Below, in pieces: positions 1 to 9,124 of a stretch of DNA of 49,523 nucleotides (positions within the stretch are counted from its first letter, which is position 1; every line of letters starts with the position of its first letter). Source of the stretch: Prochlorococcus sp. AG-424-P18 (lineage in GTDB: Bacteria; Cyanobacteriota; Cyanobacteriia; PCC-6307; Cyanobiaceae); the NCBI GenBank assembly GCA_003213235.1, contig QCNJ01000011.1:1-49523 (forward strand), read 5' to 3'. The translations under genes and the position numbers were made by a program. The notes beneath the pieces were generated by a model. That model did no database searches, had not been told where the DNA came from, and worked only from the letters and a program-made list of their open reading frames with translations.

Positions 1-43
1 AATTAATAAAAAAAATTCTTTTTTTTTTAAAATCATATTTTTT

Positions 44-2650
44 CTAACTTTTCTTTTTCTTGGTAGTTTTTTTATTACTAATCTTTGTTTTTTTTAAAAT
101 TGAACCTTTTTTATCTTTTAGTTTTTCTTCTAAAAGAGATACTGCGTCATCTATGGTAAATTTATCTATGTCAGTATCTTTGGCAATAGAAACATTGGTT
201 TTACCACATTTTAAATAGACCCCATATCTTCCATTTAATATTTGAATTTTTTCTTTAAATTCTTTCGGTTTTCCAAAGTCTTTAAGTACCTCTTGACCAC
301 CTCTACCCATTTTTGGCATCGCAAGAATTTCTAATGCTCGTTCTATATCAACTGTAAAAACATCATCCTCTTTCTTTAAGGATCTGTTTTCGGATTCATT
401 TTCATTTTTAATCCATTTAATATACGGGCCAAATCTTCCTCTATCAGCCTCGACAACTCCTCCGTCAGGATGAACTCCTAACAATCTAGGCAAACTCAAA
501 AGTACAAGAGCCTCATCTAGAGTTAGATCATCAGTTTTCAACTCTTTGGGCAATGAAGCTCTTCTTGGTTTAGCTTTATCTTGATCATTATTTCCCAATT
601 GTACGTAAGGTCCATAAGGGCCAAATCTTAAAAAGACTTTTTCCCCAGTTTTTGGATCAGTCCCAAGATCCGATGGGCCACTTAAAATTTGATCAACTTG
701 CTTTATATCTAAATCTCCAGGAGTAATATCCATTGGAAGATTACCTTTCGCTTGAATTTCATTACCAGATTCATCAATTTTTGTACCCTCTAGCCAAGGT
801 CCGTTAGAGCCTATTCTGACTACGCAAGGAAGGTCTTCGAAATCAACTTGTCTATAAGCTTTACCATCAATATCACCCTCTGTTTTCTGAACCTTTACCT
901 CCAAACCATTTTTACCTTTATAGAAAGTTTCGAGGTATGGCAGCCATTCAAGATTGCCTGAAGATATTTCATCCAATGAAGATTCCATTTTTGCAGTAAA
1001 TGTAGTATCAACCAGATCAGGAAAATGTTCTTCTAATAGAGCAGTAACAGCAAAAGCTGTAAACGTTGGAGCCAAAGTATTGGAAGATATATTCGCATAA
1101 CCTCTATCAACTATGGTCCCAATAATGCTGGCATAGGTAGAAGGTCTTCCAATCCCTTCTTTTTCAAGAACTTTAACTAATGCAGCCTCTGTATATCTTG
1201 CAGGAGGTTTAGTTTCATGAAAGGTAGATTCCTTATTAGTGACATCAAGACATGTTCCAGTTGTTAAGTTTGGGAGAATAATTTCTTGTTGTTCAAGGGA
1301 TGAACTTGGGTCATCACTTCCCTCGACATAAGCTCTGAAGAATCCTGCGAAATCAATACTTTTCCCGCTCGATTTAAATACTCCATCCCCTACGCTAATT
1401 TCAGCATTAATCATTGTTAGCCTAGCTTCAGCCATTTGACTAGCTACAGTTCTTTTCCAAATTAAATCGTAAAGTGATAAATCTCTACCAGCTAGATTAG
1501 TTTCCTTTGGTGTTTTAAATGCCTCACCTGCAGGCCTAATAGCTTCGTGAGCTTCTTGAGCATTTCTTGCAGTTGAATTAAATTGTCTTGGTGAGTTAGA
1601 TAAATATTCTTTCCCATACATAGAACTAACACATTCTCTAGCAGCTCTTGTGGCTTGTTCGGAGAGATGAACTGAATCAGTTCTCATATACGTTATAAAA
1701 CCTCTCTCATACAGCCCTTGTGCACATCTCATAGTTTCTCTTGCAGACAAACGAAGCTTTCTATTTGCTTCTTGTTGTAATGTGCTAGTTGTAAATGGAG
1801 GAACTGGCTTACGAGTGGATGGCTTTTTTTCGATTTTTGAGACTAACCAATCCTCAGAGGAAAAAGTCTTCAATAAGTCATTTACTTGTTCTTCTCCAAT
1901 TATTAAAGATTTGTTCCCTTCTTTTAATTTACCGGTTTCTTCGTCGAAATCGGAACCGTTAGAAATTCGTTGACCGTTTAAACTGAATAATTTAGTTTCG
2001 AAAGTTATATTATCTTTTACTAGGGAAGCTTTAATTCCCCAGTAACTAGCTTTTTTAAAGGATCTTCTTTCTCTCTCTCTTCTAACAAGAAGCCTTACAG
2101 AAACTGATTGAACCCGACCAGCAGATAATCTGGGTGCTACCTTCTTCCAAAGTAAAGGAGATAATTCATATCCAAAAAGCCTATCCAAGATTCTTCTGGT
2201 TTCTTGAGCCTGAACAAGTTCCATATCAATTTCTCTTGTTTGATCTAAAGCTTTATTAATTGCCTTTTTTGTAATTTCATGAAAAACCATTCTCTTAGTT
2301 GGTATTTTAGGCTTCAGTATTTGCAGAAGATGCCAGCTAATACTCTCTCCCTCTCTATCTTCATCAGTTGCCAGTAATAGTTGGGTAGCACCTTTCAAAG
2401 CATCTTTCAGCTCTTTAACAACCTTTTTCTTATCTTTAGGAACTATGTAAAGTGGTTCAAAATCTTCTGTTGTATTAACTCCTATCCTTGACCATTTTTC
2501 CTTTTTAACCGCAGCAGGTATTTCAGCAGCTCCTTTTGGAAGATCTCTTACGTGTCCCATTGAAGCAAGAACTTCATAATTAGAAGGCAAAAACTTTCTT
2601 ATGGTTTTTGCTTTGGTGGGACTTTCAACAATAACAAGTGTGTGATCCAA
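44..2650 (-). CDS. topA: DNA topoisomerase I (type IA)
   Basis: Relaxes negatively supercoiled DNA by transient single-strand cleavage. The 868-aa protein opens with a TOPRIM domain (VESPTKA near residues 8-14, D96/D98 in ATDEDREGE). The catalytic tyrosine is Y321 in GFITYMRTDS. No tetracysteine zinc fingers are visible. The C-terminal third instead carries glycine-rich Topo I C-terminal repeats (RFGPYGPYV, RFGPYIKW, GRYGVYLK) and ends in a lysine-rich tail, as in cyanobacterial enzymes. The start is a TTG directly before the conserved DHTLVIVESPTKA, so there is little room for another start. It is divergent from ndhB across about 175 bases. Confidence 0.97.
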   Translation of the reverse strand: MDHTLVIVESPTKAKTIRKFLPSNYEVLASMGHVRDLPKGAAEIPAAVKKEKWSRIGVNTTEDFEPLYIVPKDKKKVVKELKDALKGATQLLLATDEDREGESISWHLLQILKPKIPTKRMVFHEITKKAINKALDQTREIDMELVQAQETRRILDRLFGYELSPLLWKKVAPRLSAGRVQSVSVRLLVRRERERRSFKKASYWGIKASLVKDNITFETKLFSLNGQRISNGSDFDEETGKLKEGNKSLIIGEEQVNDLLKTFSSEDWLVSKIEKKPSTRKPVPPFTTSTLQQEANRKLRLSARETMRCAQGLYERGFITYMRTDSVHLSEQATRAARECVSSMYGKEYLSNSPRQFNSTARNAQEAHEAIRPAGEAFKTPKETNLAGRDLSLYDLIWKRTVASQMAEARLTMINAEISVGDGVFKSSGKSIDFAGFFRAYVEGSDDPSSSLEQQEIILPNLTTGTCLDVTNKESTFHETKPPARYTEAALVKVLEKEGIGRPSTYASIIGTIVDRGYANISSNTLAPTFTAFAVTALLEEHFPDLVDTTFTAKMESSLDEISSGNLEWLPYLETFYKGKNGLEVKVQKTEGDIDGKAYRQVDFEDLPCVVRIGSNGPWLEGTKIDESGNEIQAKGNLPMDITPGDLDIKQVDQILSGPSDLGTDPKTGEKVFLRFGPYGPYVQLGNNDQDKAKPRRASLPKELKTDDLTLDEALVLLSLPRLLGVHPDGGVVEADRGRFGPYIKWIKNENESENRSLKKEDDVFTVDIERALEILAMPKMGRGGQEVLKDFGKPKEFKEKIQILNGRYGVYLKCGKTNVSIAKDTDIDKFTIDDAVSLLEEKLKDKKGSILKKTKISNKKTTKKKKS

Positions 2651-2757
2651 GGTTTATTTCAAAAATTGGTGTTTTTGTTCTGTTAGGGCATATTATGATT
2701 ATTTGAAGGTTTTTCAAGTAACTTCTTCTTAAAATTTCAAAAATCATACCCACAAAT

Positions 2758-2763
2758 TATAAT
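2758..2763 (+). promoter_or_regulatory. possible -10 element upstream of ndhB
   Basis: A perfect TATAAT lies 63 bases upstream of the ndhB GTG, in the only spacer between the divergent topA and ndhB genes. No good -35 hexamer stands at 16-18 bases. In AT-rich DNA a chance match is possible, so this is a weak call. Confidence 0.3.
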
Positions 2764-2825
2764 CAAGTTAAGATTAACTCTTAGACCCTTACAATCAAAC
2801 ATCTAATTTAATCCAATTTAATAAA

Positions 2826-4346
2826 GTGCCCAACGAAATCTTTACAATTAATCTAAATGCTCAAGCCATTATTCCAGAGGCTTTTATTTTATTAGGCATT
2901 GTTGGAACACTTCTTGTAGATTTAGCTGGAGAAAAAACTGCATCAAAATGGGCACCAATAATTTGCTATTTATCAATTGGCAGCTCTCTTGTTAGTTTGG
3001 CATTGCAATGGAGTAATCCGGTAGAAAGCGCATTCCTAGGTTCCTTTAATTCAGATAATTTGGCAATCGCATTTAGAGCAATAATTTCTTTATCAACCTT
3101 AGTATCTTTACTTATAAGTTGGCGTTACACAGAACAAAGTGGTAGCCCAATTGGCGAGTTTGCAGCGATAGTTCTTTCGGCCACCCTTGGAGCGATGCTT
3201 TTGTGTGGATCTACTGACCTTATCAGTGTATTTATATCTCTGGAAACTTTATCTGTAGCAAGTTACTTACTTTCTGGTTACCTCAAGAGAGATCCAAGAA
3301 GTTCAGAAGCAGCTTTAAAATACTTGCTTGTTGGGTCAGCTGCTGCTGCTGTCTATTTGTATGGCTCCTCTTTTCTTTATGGATTAAGTGGTTCAACAAA
3401 CTTAGCAACTATTGGTTTAGAAATTATAAACAAACCCTCCTTCATCACTTCTCTGGCTCTCGTATTTGTCTTGTCAACTGTTGCTTTTAAAATCGCTGCA
3501 GTTCCCTTTCATCAATGGACTCCTGATGTTTATGAAGGATCACCTACACCTGTAGTTGCTTTTTTATCCGTCGGTTCAAAGACAGCAGGTTTTGCATTTG
3601 CGATAAGAATATTAAGCACTACTTTCTCTTCATTCGATGAAGAATGGAAACTATTATTTACTATTTTGGCCATCTTGAGCATGGCTCTAGGAAATGTTGT
3701 AGCGCTAGCTCAAACCTCAATGAAAAGGATGTTAGCTTACAGTTCTATAGGACAAGCAGGATTTGTAATGATAGGAATAGTATCTGGCACACAAGATGGT
3801 TTATCAGCTGCTGTTTTATATTTGGCTGCATATTTATTTATGAATTTGGGAGCATTTTCATGTGTAATACTTTTCTCACTAAGAACTGGTTCTGACAGAA
3901 TTCTTGATTACTCTGGACTTTACCAAAAAGATCCTCTCATCACATTAGGTTTAAGCCTTTGTCTTTTATCTCTTGGAGGTTTACCTCCAATGTTAGGATT
4001 TTTTGGAAAGATCTATTTGTTCTTTGCAGGTTGGGCAAATCATCAATATCTATTAGTAATAGTTGGATTAGTTACTTCAGTTATATCTATTTATTACTAC
4101 ATTTCAGTTATAAAAATGATGGTAGTTAAAGAACCACAGGAAGCATCTGAAATCGTCAAATCATATCCAGAGATTAACTGGGGAATCGTAGGATTGCCTC
4201 CCTTAAGAATTGCGCTTTATACTTGCGTGGCAGTAACTGCTCTTGGAGGAATCCTTTCTAATCCTCTTTTTAAATTAGCCAATACAGCAGTTTCAGAAAC
4301 TCCTTTCTTACAAGATATTATTGCTACTACAAACAATATTTCATAG
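2826..4346 (+). CDS. ndhB: NAD(P)H-quinone oxidoreductase subunit 2 (NdhB)
   Basis: Membrane subunit of the NDH-1 complex of the thylakoid membrane, used in respiration, cyclic electron flow and CO2 uptake. The 506-aa protein is a run of about 14 hydrophobic helices of the proton-pumping antiporter family. Recognisable segments include the lysine in [20 protein letters not shown] followed by [14 protein letters not shown], and [20 protein letters not shown]. Length is normal for cyanobacterial NdhB. It starts with GTG. The stop lies 16 bases before the ABC ATPase gene, which could be cotranscribed. Confidence 0.97.
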   Translation: MPNEIFTINLNAQAIIPEAFILLGIVGTLLVDLAGEKTASKWAPIICYLSIGSSLVSLALQWSNPVESAFLGSFNSDNLAIAFRAIISLSTLVSLLISWRYTEQSGSPIGEFAAIVLSATLGAMLLCGSTDLISVFISLETLSVASYLLSGYLKRDPRSSEAALKYLLVGSAAAAVYLYGSSFLYGLSGSTNLATIGLEIINKPSFITSLALVFVLSTVAFKIAAVPFHQWTPDVYEGSPTPVVAFLSVGSKTAGFAFAIRILSTTFSSFDEEWKLLFTILAILSMALGNVVALAQTSMKRMLAYSSIGQAGFVMIGIVSGTQDGLSAAVLYLAAYLFMNLGAFSCVILFSLRTGSDRILDYSGLYQKDPLITLGLSLCLLSLGGLPPMLGFFGKIYLFFAGWANHQYLLVIVGLVTSVISIYYYISVIKMMVVKEPQEASEIVKSYPEINWGIVGLPPLRIALYTCVAVTALGGILSNPLFKLANTAVSETPFLQDIIATTNNIS

Positions 4347-4362
4347 AAGAATTTTTCGATAA

Positions 4363-5049
4363 ATGTCTAAGAAAGTCGCAAGTTTAGAAAATATATCTAA
4401 AACATATGGGAAAGAAGATCTAACTGTTAAAGCCTTAGACAGCGTTAATTTAGAAATTTATAAAGGTGATTATTTGGCTGTAATGGGAGCTAGTGGGTCA
4501 GGCAAAAGTACCGCTATGAATATTATTGGATGCCTAGATAGACCATCTGAAGGTATTTATAAATTAAATGGTATTCCTGTTGAGAATTTATCTGATGATG
4601 AGCTCGCGGAAATACGTAACCAAAAATTAGGCTTCGTTTTTCAGCAATTTCATCTTCTTTCAGACGCAACTGCACTTGAAAACGTAACTTTGCCGATGAT
4701 TTATGCTGGTATTGAGCCTGAGCAAAGATTAGAGCGAGGTAAGAATGCCTTAAAAAAAGTTGGCCTTTCAGAAAGAATGAATAATCGCCCAAACCAATTA
4801 TCTGGAGGTCAACAACAAAGAGTTGCTATTGCGAGAGCTATTATCAATAACCCAGCAATTTTGTTAGCAGACGAGCCTACTGGAGCACTTGATTCAAAAA
4901 CGACTGAAGATGTATTAGATCTTTTTGACAAACTGCATGAATCTGGAATTACTATAGTTTTAGTTACGCACGAAGATGAAGTTGCAAATCGCGCAAAAAA
5001 AATAGCCAAATTTAAGGATGGAAGAATAGTTGAATTAAAAGTCAATTAA
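4363..5049 (+). CDS. ABC transporter ATP-binding protein, LolD/MacB/DevA type
   Basis: ATPase of an ABC system of the LolD/MacB/DevA class (lipoprotein release, efflux or glycolipid export). At 228 aa it is a lone nucleotide-binding domain. It has Walker A GASGSGKST (42-50), a Q-loop at Q94/Q95, the signature LSGGQQQRVAIARA (146-159), Walker B ILLADEPTGALD (166-177) and the switch histidine H203. The spacing and LSDDELAEIRNQKLGFVFQQ segment are typical of this subfamily. No permease or membrane fusion protein gene is adjacent: ndhB lies upstream and birA runs convergently 2 bases downstream. The substrate cannot be told from sequence. Confidence 0.9.
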   Translation: MSKKVASLENISKTYGKEDLTVKALDSVNLEIYKGDYLAVMGASGSGKSTAMNIIGCLDRPSEGIYKLNGIPVENLSDDELAEIRNQKLGFVFQQFHLLSDATALENVTLPMIYAGIEPEQRLERGKNALKKVGLSERMNNRPNQLSGGQQQRVAIARAIINNPAILLADEPTGALDSKTTEDVLDLFDKLHESGITIVLVTHEDEVANRAKKIAKFKDGRIVELKVN

Positions 5050-5051
5050 AT

Positions 5052-5801
5052 TCAAAACCTTCTAATTACCTTTAGTTGAGTTTCATTTTCAATTCTTAAA
5101 TTTCCATTGGAATCAATATCTTTAATTTTCCATGTATGAGGACAATATCCACTAGGTAAAAAACTTTTAGTAAGAAACTTATTTGCAGATTTAATCACAT
5201 ATTCTGTCTTTTTATTACATTCAATTGAATCATTAAAAGCTTTAAGAACTTTGGCTGTCCAATAATGTTGATTAATATTCTTAGTTTGAAGTACCTTTGC
5301 TAATGAAATACCTTCTGATGGAGTGTAATTTAAAACATTCATGCCAATTCCTACTCTTACATAGATACTTTCTTTGCCTCTTGTTATTACCCTTGGTAAA
5401 AATCCAATCAACTTTTTTGAACCAAAAAAAATATCATTTGGCCATTTCAAACAAACATTTATATTCTCTTGTCTAAGCATTTCACATAACTTAATACCTA
5501 AAGACAAATTAAATATTTGACACGCAAAATCTTTTGAAAATATTGGGTAAGCTGCACTTAACCAAATTCCGCCTTTTGGAGAAACCCAAGTTTTTGAGTT
5601 TTGGCCAACCCCTGAGAACTGTTCTCTAGCGATTATCGCTAATGGCAGATTTTTCTTTATTTCAGTATATCTCAGCAAGTTGGTTAGCTCATTTTCGGTA
5701 CTTTTACATTTAATTTTGTAAAAAAGTCTCCAGGTTGGATATTGACCCTGGATTTTTTTTAAGTAAAAAATTGTCTTAGATGCAGATCCAATAACTTTCA
5801 C
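5052..5801 (-). CDS. birA: biotin--[acetyl-CoA carboxylase] ligase
   Basis: Attaches biotin to the biotin carboxyl carrier protein of acetyl-CoA carboxylase. The 249-aa protein has the ligase nucleotide/biotin loop GVGQNSKTWVSPKGGIW (about residues 65-81), a divergent form of GRGRxGRxWxSPxG, followed by KWPNDIFFGSKKLIG with the catalytic lysine region. There is no N-terminal winged helix, so it is a monofunctional ligase rather than an E. coli-type repressor. It starts with GTG. It is divergent from the DUF721 gene across about 30 bases and convergent with the ABC ATPase gene. Confidence 0.88.
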   Translation of the reverse strand: MKVIGSASKTIFYLKKIQGQYPTWRLFYKIKCKSTENELTNLLRYTEIKKNLPLAIIAREQFSGVGQNSKTWVSPKGGIWLSAAYPIFSKDFACQIFNLSLGIKLCEMLRQENINVCLKWPNDIFFGSKKLIGFLPRVITRGKESIYVRVGIGMNVLNYTPSEGISLAKVLQTKNINQHYWTAKVLKAFNDSIECNKKTEYVIKSANKFLTKSFLPSGYCPHTWKIKDIDSNGNLRIENETQLKVIRRF

Positions 5802-5831
5802 AAATTCTTTATTAAAACAACGAGCATCTTT

Positions 5832-6362
5832 TTGAAGATTAGATTAACTTTAGTCTTAATAAGTAAATTTTACAAATTGGACAAAAAGTATTTGCCAATA
5901 GTGAATAGAAGAAATCCACATCCATTAAAAAATTGTCTTGATAATTTCAAAAAATCATGTGGAGACTTAGATAAACTTTCTAAAATCAATGAAAACTGGA
6001 AGAACTTAATCGGTTTGGAACTATTTCAAGAATGCAAACCATTAAATATTGAAAAAAAAATACTCACTATTGCAGTAAATCATCCACAGTGGCGCCAAGC
6101 TTTAATCTATAACAAGCATAAATTAAAAGAGAGAATCGAGAAAATTGGAATAACTTTGAATGAAATAAAAATAATACAAAATTATGAAATTAATAATAAA
6201 AATATCAAAGCTACTAATGCAAAGATAGTTTGGGCAAAGCATCCAAGCAGAATCCATCAAAATAATATGTGCATTTGTACTCTCTGTAATTCCCCTACTC
6301 CTGAGGGCGAAATCAAAAGATGGGGAAAGTGTTCTTTTTGTTGGAGAAAAATAAATAACTAA
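5832..6362 (+). CDS. DUF721 (DciA-related) protein with C-terminal zinc ribbon
   Basis: The central part (about residues 35-105, LDNFKKSCGDLDKL to HPQWRQALIYNKHKL) is a DUF721 domain. That family includes DciA, the helicase operator that works with DnaB in many bacteria. The last 40 residues hold two cysteine pairs, CTLC and CSFC, separated by TPEGEIKRWGK, a zinc ribbon usual in cyanobacterial members. The start is uncertain. The longest frame opens at TTG 5832 with an odd hydrophobic leader, while GTG 5901 (reading NRRNPHPLKN) looks more natural. A role in DnaB loading is inferred from the family only. Confidence 0.75.
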   Translation: MKIRLTLVLISKFYKLDKKYLPIVNRRNPHPLKNCLDNFKKSCGDLDKLSKINENWKNLIGLELFQECKPLNIEKKILTIAVNHPQWRQALIYNKHKLKERIEKIGITLNEIKIIQNYEINNKNIKATNAKIVWAKHPSRIHQNNMCICTLCNSPTPEGEIKRWGKCSFCWRKINN

Positions 6363-6367
6363 ATTCT

Positions 6368-7070
6368 TTATTTAGTTAAGATTAGTATTCCCATTTGCCC
6401 CCCCCAAAATAGTCCTATATTCAGCTTTTTTAAATCCAACTTCCTTAGCAATATTTATAAGCTCATTTTTCTTAGGAAAATTTCTAATACTTTTTTCAAT
6501 ATATGCGTACTCTGGACTTAAATTAAAAAGTCGCGAAATAGTTACTACAACTAATCTTAAATAAATTTTCTGAAAAATATTAGATAAAGAATTTCTTCTT
6601 GAGCGATTAAAATCCAAAAATCCTGCCCTTCCTTTATCCTTCAAAAGATAAAAAACTTTTTTTATTCCTTCTTCAACATTATTCAAGTTTCTTAGTCCAT
6701 ATGACATACAAATCCCATCAAAATTTTTTGAATAATCATTAATTTCTAATACATCTTTAATTTCCCACTTAATAAATTTATTTTTTTTAAGCTCTGATTT
6801 TTTCTTTGCAATATTTAAAATATCCTCTGCACTGTCGATCCCAGTAATTGAACCCCTTGGACTAACTCTCTCAGAAATTAAGAATGCTAAATCACCAGTT
6901 CCACAGCATAAATCAGCCCAATCTTCACCATTTAAAGGTTCCAATAAATTAACTAATTTCCTTTTCCATAATCTGTGCAGCCCAAAACTTAATAGATTAT
7001 TTAAAAAGTCATATTTATAGGAAATTTTATTAAATATATTTCTGACTTCGATAGTTTTTGAGAATTTCAT
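6368..7070 (-). CDS. menG: demethylphylloquinone/ubiE-type methyltransferase MenG, 3' end apparently frameshifted
   Basis: SAM-dependent methyltransferase for the last step of phylloquinone (photosystem I cofactor) synthesis. It is a UbiE/MenG family protein: N-terminal RNIFNKISYKYDFLNNLLSFG, SAM motif I DLCCGTGDLAFL, acidic strand end GIDSAEDIL, and GICMSYGLRNL. The uninterrupted frame runs 6372-7070 (232 aa) and ends GGANGNTNLN, which is not a normal UbiE terminus. An 8-base G tract (plus-strand C8 at 6398-6405) sits just there. Reading it as seven Gs gives GGQMGILILTK and a stop at 6368-6370, which does look like the family end. The body is intact, so this may be a sequencing error or a slippage tract. 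hisF lies 43 bases upstream on the same strand. Confidence 0.87.
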
Positions 7071-7113
7071 TTTTAAATTTTTAACTTATTTTTTTTGGCT
7101 TAAATTAAAATTT

Positions 7114-7884
7114 TTATTCAATTGGTCTAATTGAAAGTTTTTTTTCGAGGAGGAAAGTTTTTATTTCTTTTAAAGTAAGTTTCTTATCATGAAGTAATGA
7201 TGCTAAAAGTGCAGCTGATGCCCTGCCTTCTTTGAAAACATCATAGATATCTTCTAGAGAGCCTGCTCCTCCGGAAGCAATTACTGGGATATCAACAATA
7301 TTTGCAACAGATTCTGTCAGATTCAAATCATATCCATTTTGTGTTCCATCACCATCCATTGAAGTAAGCAATATTTCCCCCGCGCCTAACTCCTCAACTT
7401 TCTTTGCCCAACTTAATACATCTATACCAGTATTTTCTCGCCCTCCTTTTACATATACCTCCCACTCACCAAACTTATTAACTTTTCTTCGAGCATCAAT
7501 TGCTATCACGATACATTGATTGCCAAATTCTCTAGAACTTTTAGAAATTAAATCTGGATTTCTAACTGCAGAAGAATTCAAACTTACTTTATCCGCTCCA
7601 GCTCTTAAAAGATCATTAATTGAAGAAACAGAATCTATTCCTCCACCTACTGTAAATGGGATTTTTACTGATTTTGCTGTCCTGGAGACAAGGTCAACTA
7701 ATGTATTTCTATTTTCTACACTAGCTCTAATATCTAAGAATACTAATTCATCTGCGCCCTCATCAGAATACTTACAAGCCAATTCAACAGGATCGCCTGA
7801 GTCTCTTAAGTTAACAAAATTTACACCTTTAACCACTCTGCCATAGGCGACATCTAAACAAGGAATTAAACGAAGAGCTACCAT
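7114..7884 (-). CDS. hisF: imidazole glycerol phosphate synthase cyclase subunit HisF
   Basis: Closes the imidazole ring in histidine synthesis using ammonia from HisH, releasing IGP and AICAR. It is a complete (beta/alpha)8 barrel of 256 aa. It has the catalytic aspartates D11 ([15 protein letters not shown]) and the one in [11 protein letters not shown] near 131, and phosphate-binding glycines in FTVGGGIDS and [14 protein letters not shown]. The start is ATG. It precedes menG on the same strand, with no functional link that I can see. Confidence 0.97.
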   Translation of the reverse strand: MVALRLIPCLDVAYGRVVKGVNFVNLRDSGDPVELACKYSDEGADELVFLDIRASVENRNTLVDLVSRTAKSVKIPFTVGGGIDSVSSINDLLRAGADKVSLNSSAVRNPDLISKSSREFGNQCIVIAIDARRKVNKFGEWEVYVKGGRENTGIDVLSWAKKVEELGAGEILLTSMDGDGTQNGYDLNLTESVANIVDIPVIASGGAGSLEDIYDVFKEGRASAALLASLLHDKKLTLKEIKTFLLEKKLSIRPIE

Positions 7885-7943
7885 TTTAGTAAAAATTGTC
7901 CAAATGCTGTTAATCTTGCATAATAGCTTCCATTTTACCTCTT

Positions 7944-8168
7944 ATGGCTGAAACAAAATTATTACCCAAAATCGGTAGTAAAATCAAAATTAACATTAAC
8001 AAAGTAAAAGATAGACTACCAGCTAAATTAATCGATCAAATATCCTCGAGTCCTAAAGCCGTAATAACAGGCTATAAAATGACAGACGGCAGAAGTATTG
8101 GAATCACCGCAAAATTTCAGAATGGTGAGCAAAATTGGTTTTTCCCAGAAGAAATTGAGAAAGGTTAA
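7944..8168 (+). CDS. DUF2862 family small protein
   Basis: A 74-aa cyanobacterial protein with a predicted small beta-barrel (KIGSKIKININKVKDRLP, then GYKMTDGRSIGITAKFQNGEQNWFFPEEIE). The pattern matches DUF2862, whose function is unknown to me. It is 8 bases upstream of chlG on the same strand, so cotranscription with chlorophyll synthase is likely. Family assignment is by pattern memory. Confidence 0.75.
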   Translation: MAETKLLPKIGSKIKININKVKDRLPAKLIDQISSSPKAVITGYKMTDGRSIGITAKFQNGEQNWFFPEEIEKG

Positions 8169-8176
8169 AGAATAAA

Positions 8177-9124
8177 GTGAATGATCCAAAACAACTTTTA
8201 GGAATTAAGGGTGCCTCTGAAACATCAAGTATATGGAAACTCCGTGTACAGTTAATGAAACCCATAACGTGGATCCCTTTGATATGGGGAGTTATTTGTG
8301 GAGCAGCTGCAAGTGGGAATTTTGAATGGACATTTAGTAATGTTCTAGCTTCATTAGCATGTATGTTGATGAGTGGACCGCTTCTGGCTGGTTATACCCA
8401 AACCATAAATGATTTTTTTGATAAAGAAATTGATGCAATTAATGAACCAAATAGACCAATTCCTTCTGGGAAAATTTCAATTAAAGATGTAAAGATACAA
8501 ATCTGGGTATTACTTACAGCGGGTTTAATAGTTGCTTTTCTATTAGATTTATATGCTAAGCACAGCTTCCCCTCCGTCTTACTTTTGGCATTAGGAGGTT
8601 CCTTTGTGAGTTATATATATTCTGCTCCACCACTCAAATTAAAACAGAATGGTTGGCTAGGAAATTATGCATTAGGAGCATCTTATATAGCTTTACCTTG
8701 GTGGGCAGGACAAGCCTTGTTTGGAAAATTAACAATCGTGACGGCGATACTAACACTTGCTTATAGCCTTTCAGGACTTGGAATTGCTGTTATTAATGAT
8801 TTCAAAAGTGTTGAAGGAGACTCAAAGCTTGGCTTGAATTCTCTACCAGTAGTATTTGGAATTAAAAATGCAAGTAGAATAAGTGCAGGACTGATTGATA
8901 TTTTTCAATTAGCAATGGTTGTAGTATTAGTCATTATTGGTCAACATTTAGCCTCTGTAATTTTGGTTTTATTGGTAATTCCACAAATTACATTTCAAGA
9001 TATGTGGTTACTAAGAGATCCTCTAAAGTTTGATGTCAAATATCAAGCAAGTGCCCAACCGTTCCTTATAACTGGGATGTTAGTTACAGCTTTAGCGATA
9101 GGACATAGTTTTTTAGTTGCTTAA
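8177..9124 (+). CDS. chlG: chlorophyll synthase (chlorophyll a synthase, prenyltransferase)
   Basis: Esterifies chlorophyllide with a C20 prenyl chain in the last step of chlorophyll synthesis, as an integral membrane enzyme of the UbiA family. The 315-aa protein has the first aspartate-rich motif in TINDFFDKEIDAINEPNRPI (about 76-95) and the second in VINDFKSVEGDSKLGLNSLP (about 209-228), among roughly eight hydrophobic helices. RPIPSG is a hallmark of ChlG/BchG. It starts with GTG (8177). It follows DUF2862 closely, and its stop overlaps the start region of the PBP gene. Confidence 0.97.
   Translation: MNDPKQLLGIKGASETSSIWKLRVQLMKPITWIPLIWGVICGAAASGNFEWTFSNVLASLACMLMSGPLLAGYTQTINDFFDKEIDAINEPNRPIPSGKISIKDVKIQIWVLLTAGLIVAFLLDLYAKHSFPSVLLLALGGSFVSYIYSAPPLKLKQNGWLGNYALGASYIALPWWAGQALFGKLTIVTAILTLAYSLSGLGIAVINDFKSVEGDSKLGLNSLPVVFGIKNASRISAGLIDIFQLAMVVVLVIIGQHLASVILVLLVIPQITFQDMWLLRDPLKFDVKYQASAQPFLITGMLVTALAIGHSFLVA

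Noticed and set aside
1..43. Possible terminator of topA in the A/T runs at the window start
   Set aside because: No GC stem is present, only homopolymer runs, so it cannot be supported.
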